Assembly (NCBI RefSeq): GCF_013318015.2
Contig: NZ_CP115841.1
Location: 2,483,501-2,547,500, forward strand
Direction of reading: 5' to 3'
Length of the DNA stretch: 64,000 bases
Origin: Agrobacterium tumefaciens
GTDB taxonomy: Bacteria; Pseudomonadota; Alphaproteobacteria; Rhizobiales; Rhizobiaceae
The notes beneath the pieces are model-generated. The model did no database searches. It was not told where the DNA came from and saw nothing but the letters and a program-made list of their open reading frames with translations. Each line of letters starts with the position of its first letter. The first letter of the stretch is position 1. Position numbers and translations under genes: made by a program. Below, piece after piece: positions 1-9,275 of the stretch.

Positions 1-376
1 AGGAATAGTCTCTGGCTTCCTGCGTCTCCATGGCGGCACGCAAAAGAAAAACGCGGTTAGCAACATTCGCAACCTGCATCTCAAAGCCCAGAAGATCCAT
101 CGTCGACGGCACGATATCGAGGTTCGGAACTGCTGTCGGAACCGCAACTTCGGAAACGGTATGATCACCCACCAGAAGATCATAGGAAGACAGCTTGCGC
201 TCTTTGCGGTCAATTCCCAAACCTGTGCTAGCATTACCCTGCGGATCGAGATCAATGATCAGCACCCGCTCACCAATAGCCGCCAATGCAGTAGCCAGAT
301 TGATGGCCGTCGTTGTTTTGCCAACGCCACCCTTCTGGTTCGCGACTGCGATAATCCGGTTTTTTTCAGAAGTCAT
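1..376 (-). CDS. parA: ParA chromosome-partitioning ATPase (partial, N-terminal part)
   Basis: ParA/Soj-family ATPase that acts with ParB bound at parS to segregate replicated origins. The first 125 or so codons are visible and the C-terminal half lies beyond base 1. The protein opens MTSEKNRIIAVANQKGG and carries the deviant Walker A KGGVGKTTT with its signature first lysine, followed by the LIIDLDPQGNAS motif (Walker A' region). This separates it from ordinary P-loop ATPases. It lies 19 bp downstream of rsmG on the same strand, the classical mnmG-rsmG-parA-parB order, so parB is expected just outside the window. Its nucleoid-binding C-terminus cannot be judged here. The family call is secure. 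Confidence 0.95.
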   Translation of the reverse strand, partial: MTSEKNRIIAVANQKGGVGKTTTAINLATALAAIGERVLIIDLDPQGNASTGLGIDRKERKLSSYDLLVGDHTVSEVAVPTAVPNLDIVPSTMDLLGFEMQVANVANRVFLLRAAMETQEARDYS

Positions 377-395
377 ACCGCACCTGACAAGCTCG

Positions 396-1013
396 TCAGT
401 GCCTCTTAGTGAGGTTACTGATTTCAAGAACAACAGAATCTGCCTCAATGGCACTCTGGTGTTTTATCAGATCAAACTGCCAGCGGCCATGCGCTTTCTG
501 CAGTTCGGATTCATAATCCCTGCCTTTATTGAAATATGCCCTGAGATTTGGATTATTCTGCGCCCACGGGTGAATATATTCGAAAAGTAAATTCATCTCG
601 GCGAGGGCTCTTGCCGAAACCGCATCGCAATTTTCAACGGTTTCAGGCGCTTTTTCAATTCTGACTGGATGAACCGCGCCTCTTGCGCCGGTTTCCTTCA
701 GCGCAATTCGCAAAAACGCAGCCTTTTTATTGTTGCTCTCTACCAGATCGACCCAACCATCACCCAGTTCCGCGAGAAAAATCGCTGTAATGACGCCCGG
801 AAAACCGCCGCCGCTTCCCAGATCAATCCATTTCTGCGGTTGAGGGGCGAGCTGAAATATCTGTGCACTGTCCGCGACATGCCGGCTCCAGAGCTCAGTG
901 AGAGTCGAAGGCGCAACCAGATTTGTGGTTTTGTTCCACTTCTTGAAAAGCTCGACGAAATGCTCGAGCCTCTCCTGTGTTTCACGTGAAACACTCTGGC
1001 CGTTTATCTTCAT
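396..1013 (-). CDS. rsmG: 16S rRNA (guanine-N7) methyltransferase RsmG (GidB)
   Basis: SAM-dependent methyltransferase that methylates N7 of G527 (E. coli numbering) in 16S rRNA. The 205-residue protein has the usual family length. The SAM-binding motif [10 protein letters not shown] lies near residue 65, and the upstream helix segment [11 protein letters not shown] is typical of RsmG. It starts 11 bp after mnmG and ends 19 bp before parA, so the three are probably cotranscribed. Codons 8-12 (SRET region) contain a perfect 16-bp parS palindrome, so the 5' end of this gene also serves as a ParB-binding site. Loss of RsmG is known in other bacteria to give low-level streptomycin resistance; nothing here suggests a defect. 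Confidence 0.97.
   Translation of the reverse strand: MKINGQSVSRETQERLEHFVELFKKWNKTTNLVAPSTLTELWSRHVADSAQIFQLAPQPQKWIDLGSGGGFPGVITAIFLAELGDGWVDLVESNNKKAAFLRIALKETGARGAVHPVRIEKAPETVENCDAVSARALAEMNLLFEYIHPWAQNNPNLRAYFNKGRDYESELQKAHGRWQFDLIKHQSAIEADSVVLEISNLTKRH
978..993. other. parS site 1 (perfect palindrome) inside rsmG
   Basis: TGTTTCACGTGAAACA is a perfect 16-bp palindrome and matches the widely conserved bacterial parS consensus at all 16 positions. It lies within codons near the start of rsmG, about 6.6 kb left of the proposed origin. It is the best of five related sites in the window and is the likely high-affinity ParB nucleation site. Confidence 0.95.
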
Positions 1014-1024
1014 GGTCCGACTCG

Positions 1025-2908
1025 CTATTGGTGCATGCGCAATTTTTCACTTCCTGGTGCGGAGCCTTTCCGCAGAAGTGCGAGAAGCAGCGATATCGCA
1101 GCAGGTGTTATACCGTCAACACGCGCAGCCTGGGCAATGTTCTCTGGACGTGCCTTTTCCAGCTTTTGTTTCAGTTCGTTGGAGAGACCGGACAAAGACT
1201 GAAAATCGAAATCACTGGGAATTTTTCTGTCTTCGTCTCGCTTGATATCGACAATATCCGCGCTTTGGCGCTGCATATAGACAGCGTAACTCGCTTCGAT
1301 TTCCAAAACCTCAGCGACCTTGGTATTAAGCGCCCGTAGCTCCGGCCAATGAGCGGCAAGAGTTTCCATTGTGATATCGGGGTAGGCGAGCATTTCATAA
1401 ACCGAACGACGCTGACCGTCCTGGTTGAGTTTCAATCCCTGTTTAGCAGCCTGGGAGGGACTGATGGAAATGCTCTTCATCAGCTCGCGACCCCGATCCA
1501 GATCGGAGATAAAATCTGCGAAGCGTTTTTGGCGGTCATGCCCGATAATGCCGGCCATCTGACCAATAGGTGTAAGTCGCAGATCAGCGTTGTCAACGCG
1601 AAGTGAAAGCCGATATTCCGCTCTCGACGTAAACATGCGATAGGGTTCGCTGACACCCTTGGAGGTGAGATCGTCGATCATCACACCGATATAGGATTCG
1701 GTACGACTGAAATGAATGGGGTCTGCATTGCCTGCATATAGCGACGCATTCAACCCGGCAACCAGACCCTGGGCGCCCGCCTCTTCATAACCCGTCGTGC
1801 CATTGATCTGCCCTGCCAGGAACAATCCCGGAATTTTCCGGCATTCCAGAGAAGGCTTGAGCTCACGCGGATCGACATAGTCATATTCAATCGCGTAGCC
1901 GGGCTGAATGATGTTGACTTGCTCAAGGCCGGGGATGGTGCGGATAAACTGCTCCTGAACTGAGGCCGGAAGCGACGTCGAAATTCCATTTGGATAAATT
2001 GTGTGGTCATCAAGGCCTTCTGGTTCCAGAAATATCTGATGACCGTCCCGTTCACCGAAGCGTGTAATCTTGTCTTCGATCGACGGACAATAGCGCGGAC
2101 CAACACCCTCGATCTGTCCCGAATACATCGCTGACAGATGAATATTATCCTGAATGATCTTGTGTCCCGCCGGCGTCGTCCGGGTTACGCCGCATTCGAT
2201 CTGTGGATTGACAATGCGATCCGTCATAAAGGAGAACGGAACGGGATCTTCATCGGCCGCTTGCCGATCCACAGCATTCCAATCGATCGTGCGACCATCA
2301 AGCCGGGCAGGGGTGCCGGTCTTCAGCCGGCCCATGGCGAGGCCCAGACGGCCAAGCGTTTCGGAAAGGCCAAGAGACGGTTTTTCACCAACCCGGCCTG
2401 CGGGAATCTTTTCGGAGCCGATATGAATAAGACCGCGTAGAAAAGTGCCGCTCGTCAACACAACAGCACCACAAGGAATCCGGCTACCGTTTGCCATGAT
2501 TACGGCGCAGACCTTATCATCCGCCATTTCAATATCGAAAGCATCACCTTCAATAATGCTAAGGTTTTCAATCGCATTGATTTCCCGTTGCATGGCCCCG
2601 CGATAAAGTCGCCGATCAGCCTGCGTGCGCGGCCCGCGGACGGCGGGGCCTTTTTTGCGATTGAGCATACGGAATTGAATTCCCGCTGCATCAGCAACCC
2701 GGCCCATCAAACCGTCCAGCGCATCAATTTCGCGGACCAGGTGTCCTTTACCGAGACCACCGATTGCCGGGTTACAGGACATCACCCCAATAGTCTCTCG
2801 CTTATGGGTAACGAGAGCGGTTTTAGCGCCATGTCGTGCAGCGGCCGCCGCAGCTTCGCTGCCGGCATGTCCACCACCGATAACAATGACATCAAATGAC
2901 TGGTGCAT
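1025..2908 (-). CDS. mnmG: tRNA uridine-5-carboxymethylaminomethyl synthesis enzyme MnmG (GidA)
   Basis: FAD-dependent partner of MnmE that installs the cmnm5 group on the wobble uridine (U34) of several tRNAs. The 627-residue protein starts with a dinucleotide-binding fold ([13 protein letters not shown], residues 9-21), followed by the family segment [21 protein letters not shown]. The C-terminal MnmE/tRNA-binding helical domain is complete, with YAVYMQRQ and later the D-F-D-F-x-x-L-x-G-L-S motif. Length matches other MnmG proteins. It is followed by rsmG after 11 bp and preceded by mnmE 62 bp upstream, with a parS-like site in that gap. mnmE-mnmG-rsmG-parA is a conserved origin-proximal gene order. 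Confidence 0.98.
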   Translation of the reverse strand: MHQSFDVIVIGGGHAGSEAAAAAARHGAKTALVTHKRETIGVMSCNPAIGGLGKGHLVREIDALDGLMGRVADAAGIQFRMLNRKKGPAVRGPRTQADRRLYRGAMQREINAIENLSIIEGDAFDIEMADDKVCAVIMANGSRIPCGAVVLTSGTFLRGLIHIGSEKIPAGRVGEKPSLGLSETLGRLGLAMGRLKTGTPARLDGRTIDWNAVDRQAADEDPVPFSFMTDRIVNPQIECGVTRTTPAGHKIIQDNIHLSAMYSGQIEGVGPRYCPSIEDKITRFGERDGHQIFLEPEGLDDHTIYPNGISTSLPASVQEQFIRTIPGLEQVNIIQPGYAIEYDYVDPRELKPSLECRKIPGLFLAGQINGTTGYEEAGAQGLVAGLNASLYAGNADPIHFSRTESYIGVMIDDLTSKGVSEPYRMFTSRAEYRLSLRVDNADLRLTPIGQMAGIIGHDRQKRFADFISDLDRGRELMKSISISPSQAAKQGLKLNQDGQRRSVYEMLAYPDITMETLAAHWPELRALNTKVAEVLEIEASYAVYMQRQSADIVDIKRDEDRKIPSDFDFQSLSGLSNELKQKLEKARPENIAQAARVDGITPAAISLLLALLRKGSAPGSEKLRMHQ

Positions 2909-2957
2909 ATCCCTGCGCCTTATCCCAAATCATCGGCTTTGCCGTATTGGCCACCAA

Positions 2958-2973
2958 TGTTTCACGTGAATCA
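2958..2973. other. parS-like site 2 between mnmG and mnmE
   Basis: TGTTTCACGTGAATCA matches the palindromic parS consensus at 15 of 16 positions. It spans the mnmG-mnmE junction, about 4.6 kb left of the proposed origin, and touches the stop codon of mnmE. It is the exact reverse complement of site 3 at 9273-9288. Confidence 0.9.
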
Positions 2974-4302
2974 TTTTCCTATGCAGAATTCCGAGAAGAT
3001 CACGCCCAGCAAATCCTCCACATCGACGCGGCCAGTAATGCGTCCAAGCGATGTTGCTGCGAGTCTCAAGTATTCCGACCTTATCGCAAGGTCCATGGTC
3101 TCGGAATTGAGCGCATCACTAACATAGTTCAGCGTCTCTTCAAGTCGTTTTTTGTGCCGGGCGCGGGCAGGGACCAATGTCTGTGCAACACCAACCCTGC
3201 TTTCAATCTCTCGCTTGATCAATAGACGCAATTCGTCGAGACCAACGCCTTCCCTGGCGGAGATGGCGAGATCAAAAACAGCGTCAACTGTAGAAGAGGA
3301 AATCGCGGTTTTTGTCCGTAGATGCAAATGGCGAGCATTTTCCAGCGGAATGATGGATTGTTTCGGTGTCGAATCGTTATCTTGCAATATCAAAATAAGA
3401 TCCGCGGTTTCCGCTGTCAGAACGGCCCGCCTTACACCCTCCTTTTCGACCACATCCTGCGTCTCCCGAATTCCGGCCGTATCGAATATGCGGACCAGGT
3501 AACCGTCGAGATTAATCTCGACGCTCAGCACGTCTCTGGTCGTGCCAGCAATGTCAGTGACAATAGCAACGTCACGGCCGCTCAGAGCGTTAAGAAGCGT
3601 GGACTTGCCAGCGTTAGGCTCTCCCACCAGCGCCACCTTGAACCCGTCACGAATAATCTCGCTGCTTCCGCCGTTCTGGAGATGGCTGGTGATTTCACTA
3701 TGAAGTTGCATCATCGCGTCCCACACCTGCGCGGCAACTGAATCCGGCACATCTTCCTCGTCGGCGAAATCCAGCTCTGCCTCGATCAGGGCGCGAGCAC
3801 GCGTCAACCGGCCTGCCCAGCCATCGTAGAGCGCTGACAGCTTACCAGTGCTCTGCTCAACCGCTAGCCGCCGCTGCATCTCCGTTTCAGCCTGCAGCAG
3901 ATCCGCCAGACCTTCGATCTCGAGAAGATCCATCTTTCCGTTTTCAAACGCTCGGCGGGAGAACTCGCCGGCATCCGCCGGCCGAAATCCTTCGAGCAGT
4001 TCGAGCTCGGCAAAAATTGATGCGACAACCGCGCGGCTTCCGTGGCTGTGGATTTCGATGCAGTTCTCACCCGTAAAGGAATTTGGTGCAGGGAAAACGA
4101 TCATCAGCGCCTGGTCGATGATCTCATTGTTTCGGTTTCGAATCGAACATAGAACCGCCTGCCGCGGTTCTGGAAGGTCACGACCGGTCAAAGTGACAAA
4201 GGCTTCGAACGCGCCGGGCCCACTGATCCTGATAATTGCGACGCCGGCCGGCAATGCTCCACTGGAGAGCGCATAAATGGTATCGGCGGAAGCTGGCATC
4301 AT
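2971..4302 (-). CDS. mnmE: tRNA modification GTPase MnmE (TrmE)
   Basis: GTPase that works with MnmG to form 5-carboxymethylaminomethyl-uridine at tRNA position 34. The 443-residue protein has the family's three parts: an N-terminal formyl-THF-binding domain (DTIYALSSG, then FTGENCIEIHSHGS), a helical domain, and an inserted G domain with G1 GEPNAGKST, the DIAGTTRD switch segment and DTAGIRE. It ends with the conserved C-terminal FCIGK, whose cysteine is required for modification in homologues. Two ATGs lie in tandem (4302 and 4299). The GAGG element sits 3 nt from the first and 6 nt from the second, so the second may be used. The gene follows rho on the same strand. Confidence 0.97.
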   Translation of the reverse strand: MMPASADTIYALSSGALPAGVAIIRISGPGAFEAFVTLTGRDLPEPRQAVLCSIRNRNNEIIDQALMIVFPAPNSFTGENCIEIHSHGSRAVVASIFAELELLEGFRPADAGEFSRRAFENGKMDLLEIEGLADLLQAETEMQRRLAVEQSTGKLSALYDGWAGRLTRARALIEAELDFADEEDVPDSVAAQVWDAMMQLHSEITSHLQNGGSSEIIRDGFKVALVGEPNAGKSTLLNALSGRDVAIVTDIAGTTRDVLSVEINLDGYLVRIFDTAGIRETQDVVEKEGVRRAVLTAETADLILILQDNDSTPKQSIIPLENARHLHLRTKTAISSSTVDAVFDLAISAREGVGLDELRLLIKREIESRVGVAQTLVPARARHKKRLEETLNYVSDALNSETMDLAIRSEYLRLAATSLGRITGRVDVEDLLGVIFSEFCIGK

Positions 4303-4322
4303 TCACCTCGGTTAAAACAGTC

Positions 4323-4352
4323 AAGCCGCATCCGAATGAACGGATGCGGCTT
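4323..4352 (-). terminator. Hairpin after rho (probable terminator)
   Basis: A 12-bp perfect inverted repeat, AAGCCGCATCCG / CGGATGCGGCTT, with loop AATGAA lies 36 bp downstream of the rho stop codon and just upstream of mnmE. The run of T after the stem on the minus strand is weak, so it may be a transcript-stabilising or attenuating hairpin and not a full terminator. Confidence 0.55.
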
Positions 4353-4387
4353 TAAAGCTTTGTCGATGGGACCGGTAAAACTCCGGA

Positions 4388-5653
4388 TCAGGTATTCATC
4401 GATTCGAAGAAATCCGAATTGGTCTTGGTCTGCTTCAACTTGTCGATCAGGAACTCGATGGCATCCATCGTTCCCATCGGCGCGAGAATTCGGCGAAGCA
4501 CGAAAATCTTCTGGAGATCCTGACGCGGCACGAGCAGGTCTTCCTTACGTGTACCGGACTTGAGAATATCGAGCGCCGGGAAGATACGCTTGTCAGCGAC
4601 CTTACGGTCAAGCACGATTTCCGAGTTACCCGTACCCTTGAATTCTTCAAAGATGACTTCGTCCATGCGGCTGCCGGTGTCGATCAGCGCGGTCGCGATA
4701 ATCGTCAGCGAACCACCTTCTTCGATGTTACGTGCGGCACCGAAGAAACGCTTCGGCCGCTGCAGCGCGTTGGCATCCACACCACCGGTCAGGACCTTGC
4801 CGGAAGACGGAACGACCGTGTTATAAGCTCGGCCGAGGCGGGTGATGGAATCGAGCAGGATAACGACGTCGCGGCCATGTTCGACAAGGCGCTTCGCCTT
4901 TTCGATGACCATCTCGGCCACCTGGACGTGGCGTACAGCCGGTTCGTCGAAGGTTGACGACACCACCTCACCCTTGACCGAGCGCTGCATGTCGGTGACT
5001 TCTTCAGGACGTTCGTCGATCAGAAGAACGATCAGGTAACATTCCGGATGGTTAGCCGTGATGGAATGCGCGATGTTCTGCAAGAGAACAGTTTTACCGG
5101 TACGCGGCGGCGCGACGATCAATCCACGCTGGCCCTTGCCAAGTGGCGCGACCAGATCGATCACACGCGACGACAGATCCTTCGATGTCGGAAGCTCCAG
5201 CTCCATCTTGAACCGCTCATTCGGATAAAGCGGCGTCAGGTTATCGAAGTGAACCTTGTGACGGATTTTTTCAGGATCGTCAAAATTGATCGTGTTGACC
5301 TTGAGAAGCGCGAAATAACGTTCGCCTTCCTTGGGTCCACGGATCGGCCCCTCGACAGTATCGCCGGTCTTCAGAGAGAAACGGCGAATTTGCGAGGGCG
5401 AAATGTAGATATCGTCCGGACCCGGCAGATAATTTGCATTTGCGGACCGTAGAAAACCGAAACCGTCCTGCAGGACTTCAACGACGCCTTCGCCGATAAT
5501 TTCGATGTCCTGGCTCGCGAGAACCTTGAGGATTGCGAACATAAGCTCCTGCTTGCGCATGGTGCTCGCATTTTCAACTTCCAGGGATTCAGCAAAAGTT
5601 AGCAAGTCGGTAGGCGATTTGCTCTTAAGTTCCTGAAGCTTCATTTCAGCCAT
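4388..5653 (-). CDS. rho: Transcription termination factor Rho
   Basis: Hexameric RNA-dependent ATPase that ends transcription at Rho-dependent sites. The 421-residue protein is of normal length for the family. It has the N-terminal helical region, the RNA-binding cold-shock-like domain ([17 protein letters not shown] near residue 56), the Walker [14 protein letters not shown] near residue 180, Walker [12 protein letters not shown], and the Q/R-loop segment [13 protein letters not shown]. The start at 5653 gives [11 protein letters not shown]; a second ATG three codons on is possible because no strong ribosome site distinguishes them. It lies between hemJ and mnmE on the same strand. The 185-bp gap before hemJ shows no structure I could recognise. 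Confidence 0.98.
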   Translation of the reverse strand: MAEMKLQELKSKSPTDLLTFAESLEVENASTMRKQELMFAILKVLASQDIEIIGEGVVEVLQDGFGFLRSANANYLPGPDDIYISPSQIRRFSLKTGDTVEGPIRGPKEGERYFALLKVNTINFDDPEKIRHKVHFDNLTPLYPNERFKMELELPTSKDLSSRVIDLVAPLGKGQRGLIVAPPRTGKTVLLQNIAHSITANHPECYLIVLLIDERPEEVTDMQRSVKGEVVSSTFDEPAVRHVQVAEMVIEKAKRLVEHGRDVVILLDSITRLGRAYNTVVPSSGKVLTGGVDANALQRPKRFFGAARNIEEGGSLTIIATALIDTGSRMDEVIFEEFKGTGNSEIVLDRKVADKRIFPALDILKSGTRKEDLLVPRQDLQKIFVLRRILAPMGTMDAIEFLIDKLKQTKTNSDFFESMNT

Positions 5654-5838
5654 GAAGGAAAGACCGTTTGATAATGTAATGTCGGGGGAGGGCGTGTTCG
5701 CGAATCAGATGCTGAGGGAGAAGCCGCAGATGACTGAATAATTCACATGCCACGAGATGAGTGGTCCGAAAATAGCGATTGAATAGGGCTACTGCAAGAG
5801 GAAAGCACGAATTCCGCGAAATTTATCGTTGCGACCTC

Positions 5839-6384
5839 TTAACCGAAGGGTTTCACAACCACAAGTATGACTATGAGGATCATCAGTACCGTCGGAACCT
5901 CGTTCATCAACCGCCAGTGACGGGCAGGCCTGATATTTTCATCCCGGGCGAACCGTTTGGCACTGCGGGTGAAATAGACGTGGGCGATGGTTAGTAGCAC
6001 CACCAGTGCGATTTTCGCATGTAGCCAGCCGCCGGAAAAACCATAAACCGACCATGCGAGATAAAGCCCTAATATCCAGCTGATCATCATCGCCGGGTTC
6101 ATGATGACCTTGATCAACCGCTGTTCCATCACCTTGAAGGTTTCGGATTGCTGCGAACCGGTGGGTGCATCGGTGTGGTAAATGAACAGGCGCGGCAGGT
6201 AAAAAATCGCCGCCATCCAGGAAATCACCGCGATGATATGAAGCGCCTTGATCCACAGATAGAGATCGGCCGGATCGGCGTAAAACAACAAAGCGACAAA
6301 AGCGGCAAAGACACCGAGCGCCATACCTGCGCGAAGGGCAGCCCTGTTTCCTGAGCGGGCGGAGGTCTGCTTCTCGCCGCTCAT
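5839..6384 (-). CDS. hemJ: Protoporphyrinogen IX oxidase HemJ
   Basis: Membrane protein of the HemJ family, which oxidises protoporphyrinogen IX to protoporphyrin IX, the penultimate step of haem synthesis. The 181 residues hold about four hydrophobic segments. The second carries the conserved [25 protein letters not shown], where the histidine is a proposed haem ligand, and the C-terminal half has [19 protein letters not shown]. Its start codon overlaps the hemE stop in an ATGA arrangement, so translation is probably coupled with hemE. HemG and HemY, the other oxidase types, are unrelated in sequence. The pairing of hemE with hemJ next to rho is common in alphaproteobacteria. Confidence 0.93.
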   Translation of the reverse strand: MSGEKQTSARSGNRAALRAGMALGVFAAFVALLFYADPADLYLWIKALHIIAVISWMAAIFYLPRLFIYHTDAPTGSQQSETFKVMEQRLIKVIMNPAMMISWILGLYLAWSVYGFSGGWLHAKIALVVLLTIAHVYFTRSAKRFARDENIRPARHWRLMNEVPTVLMILIVILVVVKPFG

Positions 6385-7415
6385 GCCCCGGCTCCGCCGG
6401 CACGCACCCGCTGCACCAGCCTTGCAACGTTTTCCGGATCGGCCTGCGGCGTGATGCCATGGCCGAGATTGAAGATCAGCGGGCCCTGTCCCAGAGCCTG
6501 CAGCACAGCGTCGATACCGTCCTCCAGAGCCTTGCCACCCGCCACCATCAGCATGGGGTCCAGATTGCCCTGTACCGGGCCTTCCTTCTGCAAGTCCCTT
6601 GCGAAACCGAGTGGCACCGACCAGTCGAGGCCGATGGCGTCTGCGCCTGTTTTGCGGCGATAATCCTTCAAAAGATAACCGGCCCCCTTGGCGAAGGCGA
6701 TGATCTTCGCGGAGGGGCGGCGAGCGCGCACCGAAGCGATGATACGGGCGACGGGTTTTACCGCATATTCCTCGAATTCCCTCTCGCCGAGCACCCCGGC
6801 CCAGGAATCGAAAATCTGCACCGCATCGGCGCCGGCATCAATCTGCGCCACAAGGTAGTCGGCGGAAACCTCAGCCAGCAAGGCAAGAAGCTTTTCCATA
6901 GCTGCCGGCTCCCGATAACCGAACAACCGCGCCGGCGCCTGATCAGGCGTTCCGTGGCCGGCAATCATGTAGGTTGCGACCGTCCAGGGCGCACCGCAAA
7001 AACCGAGAAGCGTCGTCTCATCCGGCAAGGTATGGCGCAAACGTGAGACGGTTTCGAAAACGGGTGAAAGATGCGCAATCACATTGCTCGCATCCAGCCT
7101 GTCGATGCCATCCACATCGATCGGATCCATGGCCGGACCCTTTCCCTCGCTGAAGGAAACATTGCGATTAAACCCATCCGGTATCACCAGAATATCGGAA
7201 AAGAGGATAGCTGCATCAAGACCGAACCGGCGAATGGGCTGAAGGGTCACTTCGGTTGCCAGTTCGGGATTATAACAGAGATCGAGGAAACTGCCGGCGT
7301 TCTTTCGCGTTTCCCTGTACTCCGGAAGGTAACGCCCTGCCTGCCGCATCAGCCATATGGGCGGAGGTGTGACCGTCTGCCCGTTCAACACCTTTAAAAC
7401 CTTGCGCTCGCTCAT
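6381..7415 (-). CDS. hemE: Uroporphyrinogen decarboxylase HemE
   Basis: Decarboxylates the four acetate side chains of uroporphyrinogen III to give coproporphyrinogen III in haem synthesis. The first ATG (7415) gives 344 residues starting [12 protein letters not shown]; an in-frame TTG three codons upstream is less likely. Family signatures are [18 protein letters not shown] (residues 16-35), the aspartate-containing [13 protein letters not shown], and [13 protein letters not shown]. The gene faces away from the proposed origin and overlaps hemJ by 4 bp. hemE beside the replication origin is a landmark of alphaproteobacterial chromosomes, known from Caulobacter crescentus and Sinorhizobium meliloti. 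Confidence 0.97.
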   Translation of the reverse strand: MSERKVLKVLNGQTVTPPPIWLMRQAGRYLPEYRETRKNAGSFLDLCYNPELATEVTLQPIRRFGLDAAILFSDILVIPDGFNRNVSFSEGKGPAMDPIDVDGIDRLDASNVIAHLSPVFETVSRLRHTLPDETTLLGFCGAPWTVATYMIAGHGTPDQAPARLFGYREPAAMEKLLALLAEVSADYLVAQIDAGADAVQIFDSWAGVLGEREFEEYAVKPVARIIASVRARRPSAKIIAFAKGAGYLLKDYRRKTGADAIGLDWSVPLGFARDLQKEGPVQGNLDPMLMVAGGKALEDGIDAVLQALGQGPLIFNLGHGITPQADPENVARLVQRVRAGGAGA

Positions 7416-7440
7416 GCCACCCAACTTCCAAAAAATAAAA

Positions 7441-7474
7441 TCTAAGAGATTTAAAAGATTTTCTATTTCTTAGA
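7441..7474. repeat. Inverted repeat and AAAATCT motifs upstream of hemE
   Basis: TCTAAGA (7441-7447) and TCTTAGA (7468-7474) form a 7-bp inverted repeat. AAAATCT occurs at 7437-7443 and 7495-7501, and as AGATTTT at 7456-7462. The same heptamer recurs at 45054-45060 before pckA. It lies between the AT-rich origin region and the hemE start, so it could be part of the hemE promoter or of the origin. No known regulator is assigned. Confidence 0.4.
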
Positions 7475-7570
7475 GTCGGTGAGTAGCAAGGATTAAAATC
7501 TTTCCAGTCGATATGCCGCAGTCGGGTGTAAGCGCCAAGACCTGAACACGGCATTTCATCGCTTCATCGC

Positions 7571-7627
7571 AATAAATTGGATAATAGATATTTATATAAT
7601 ATTTTCAGATATTTAAGTTATATCCTT
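7571..7627. other. AT-rich block, candidate DNA unwinding element
   Basis: Bases 7571-7620 contain 5 G/C of 50, with runs such as ATATTTATATAATATTTT. It directly precedes the DnaA-box cluster, which is the usual relative arrangement of an unwinding element and its initiator boxes. Confidence 0.75.
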
Positions 7628-7640
7628 TGAAGCCGTTGCC

Positions 7641-7806
7641 TGTGGATCATCTGTGGACAGTTTTGAACAAGTTCAGAGTTTCCAGACAATTCACAGGCAT
7701 GCCTGATAGCAAGGACGCCACTTGCGGATTGTGGAAAAAACCCACTTTATCCACGAGGCGGCTCGGCCCGCGGAACAATTCGGAAGTTTGTCCCGGTTTA
7801 TCAACA
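7641..7806. promoter_or_regulatory. Cluster of DnaA-box-like 9-mers
   Basis: Compared with TTATCCACA or its complement TGTGGATAA: TGTGGATCA at 7641 (one mismatch), TGTGGACAG at 7652 (two), TGTGGAAAA at 7730 (one), TTATCCACG at 7747 (one) and TTATCAACA at 7798 (one). Five such sites in 166 bp of non-coding DNA is far above chance and fits DnaA binding. None is a perfect box, so the strongest site is not obvious. Confidence 0.8.
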
Positions 7807-7822
7807 GCGAGAGAAAAACAGC

Positions 7823-8644
7823 GTGGAGAACAAAAAAAGTTTCTTCCATTTGCACCTGATTTCGGACTCAACAGGAGAGACTCTCATGTCGGCCGGTCGT
7901 GCCGTCTCGGCGCAGTTCCACGCTTCGATGCCGGTGGAACATGTTTATCCGATGATCAGGAACCAGAAGCAGCTCGCCCAGGTGGTGGATCTGATCGACA
8001 AGGAACCGGGCATCGTTCTTTATACGATCGTGGATCAGCAGCTGGCCGAGTTCCTGGATTTGCGCTGCCACGCGATCGGGGTGCCCTGCGTCAACGTCCT
8101 CGAGCCGATCATCGGCATTTTCCAGACCTATCTAGGCGCACCTTCGAGACGGCGGGTCGGGGCGCAGCACGCGCTGAACGCGGATTATTTCGCCCGGATC
8201 GAAGCGCTCAATTTTGCGATGGACCATGATGACGGGCAAATGCCGGAAAGCTATGACGAAGCCGATATCGTCATCATTGGGATCAGTCGAACGTCGAAAA
8301 CACCGACAAGCATCTATCTCGCCAACAGAGGCATAAAGACCGCCAATATACCGGTCGTTCCAAACGTGCCGTTGCCGGAAAGCCTTTATGCCGCCACCCG
8401 TCCTCTGATCGTTGGTCTTGTCGCGACATCGGACCGCATATCCCAGGTTCGTGAAAACCGGGAACTCGGTGCGACTGGCGGATTTGACAGCGGACGCTAC
8501 ACGGATCGCGCCACCATCATGGAAGAGCTGAAATATGCGCGTGCGCTCTGTGCCCGTAACAATTGGCCGCTGATCGATGTTACACGCCGCTCCATAGAGG
8601 AAACGGCCGCGGCAATCCTTGCCCTTCGCCCGAGGACACGATAA
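7823..8644 (+). CDS. ppsR: Pyruvate, phosphate dikinase regulatory protein (DUF299, PpsR type)
   Basis: Bifunctional serine/threonine kinase and Pi-dependent phosphorylase of the DUF299 family, which switches pyruvate phosphate dikinase or PEP synthetase on and off. The 273-residue protein begins at GTG (7823) with [15 protein letters not shown], the family's N-terminal signature. The nucleotide-binding P-loop-like segment [11 protein letters not shown] lies near residues 152-162, followed by [14 protein letters not shown]. In alphaproteobacteria the target is usually PpdK; no ppdK or ppsA lies in this window, so the exact substrate is inferred. It is the first rightward gene after the origin, matching the gene called RP001 in Rickettsia that flanks oriC there. 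Confidence 0.92.
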   Translation: MENKKSFFHLHLISDSTGETLMSAGRAVSAQFHASMPVEHVYPMIRNQKQLAQVVDLIDKEPGIVLYTIVDQQLAEFLDLRCHAIGVPCVNVLEPIIGIFQTYLGAPSRRRVGAQHALNADYFARIEALNFAMDHDDGQMPESYDEADIVIIGISRTSKTPTSIYLANRGIKTANIPVVPNVPLPESLYAATRPLIVGLVATSDRISQVRENRELGATGGFDSGRYTDRATIMEELKYARALCARNNWPLIDVTRRSIEETAAAILALRPRTR

Positions 8645-8675
8645 TCCGGATCGCACCATTCGGAGCAGATAGTCG

Positions 8676-9275
8676 ATGAAACAAGAGTTGATCCTCGCCT
8701 CGTCCAGCGCATCCCGTCAGATGTTGATGCGCAATGCGGGGCTGACATTTTCGGCGATCCCGGCGGATATTGACGAGCGCGCGCTCGACGAGCAGCTGGA
8801 AAAAAATGGCGCAAAGCCGGAAGAGGTTGCGCTGGAACTGGCCAAGGCCAAGGCGCTCGCGGTAAGTGCCCTGCATCCGCAAGCACTCGTTCTTGGATGC
8901 GACCAGACGATGGCGCTCGGTGCCCGGGTGTACCACAAGCCAAAAACCATGGCCGAAGCCGAAGCACATTTGCTCTCATTATCCGGCAAGGTTCATCGAT
9001 TGAACAGTGCAGCCGTTCTTGCCCGCGGGGGTGATGTCGTATGGCAGACGATCTCCAGTGCCGAGCTTTCGGTGCGAACTTTGAGCGCCGAATTCGTCTC
9101 CCGCCACCTGCAACGCGTGGGTGAAAAGGCCTTGACCAGTGTCGGTGCCTATCAGCTCGAGGGCGAAGGAATCCAGCTATTTACTTCGATAGAGGGGGAT
9201 TATTTCACCATTCTTGGCCTGCCGCTTCTGCCTCTCTTAATGAAACTGCGCGACATGGATGTCATCGATGGCTGA
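8676..9275 (+). CDS. maf: Maf-family nucleoside-triphosphate pyrophosphatase
   Basis: Maf proteins hydrolyse non-canonical or modified nucleoside triphosphates to monophosphates and so clean the nucleotide pool. The 199-residue protein has the N-terminal signature [19 protein letters not shown] (S-x-S-x-x-R), the catalytic-site GCDQTMAL near residue 70, and the C-terminal GAYQLEGEG followed by [12 protein letters not shown] ribosome site GGAG lies upstream of ATG 8676. The last codons overlap the start of aroE, so the two are translationally linked. Subfamily substrate preference (dTTP/UTP against 7-methyl-GTP) cannot be settled from sequence by eye. Confidence 0.92.
   Translation: MKQELILASSSASRQMLMRNAGLTFSAIPADIDERALDEQLEKNGAKPEEVALELAKAKALAVSALHPQALVLGCDQTMALGARVYHKPKTMAEAEAHLLSLSGKVHRLNSAAVLARGGDVVWQTISSAELSVRTLSAEFVSRHLQRVGEKALTSVGAYQLEGEGIQLFTSIEGDYFTILGLPLLPLLMKLRDMDVIDG

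Larger units (their letters stand above)
7416..7822. other. Putative chromosomal replication origin (oriC), hemE-ppsR gap
   Basis: This 407-bp gene-free region separates leftward hemE from rightward ppsR. It has the expected parts of an origin. An AT-rich block (7571-7620) contains only 5 G/C in 50 bases. To its right are five 9-mers close to the DnaA box TTATCCACA, on both strands, at 7641-7649, 7652-7660, 7730-7738, 7747-7755 and 7798-7806. A second AT-rich block (7431-7470) lies next to hemE. One GANTC methylation motif lies at 7473-7477 and another just inside ppsR at 7865-7869. parS sites flank the gap. Location and gene context match mapped alphaproteobacterial origins; function is inferred. 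Confidence 0.85.
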
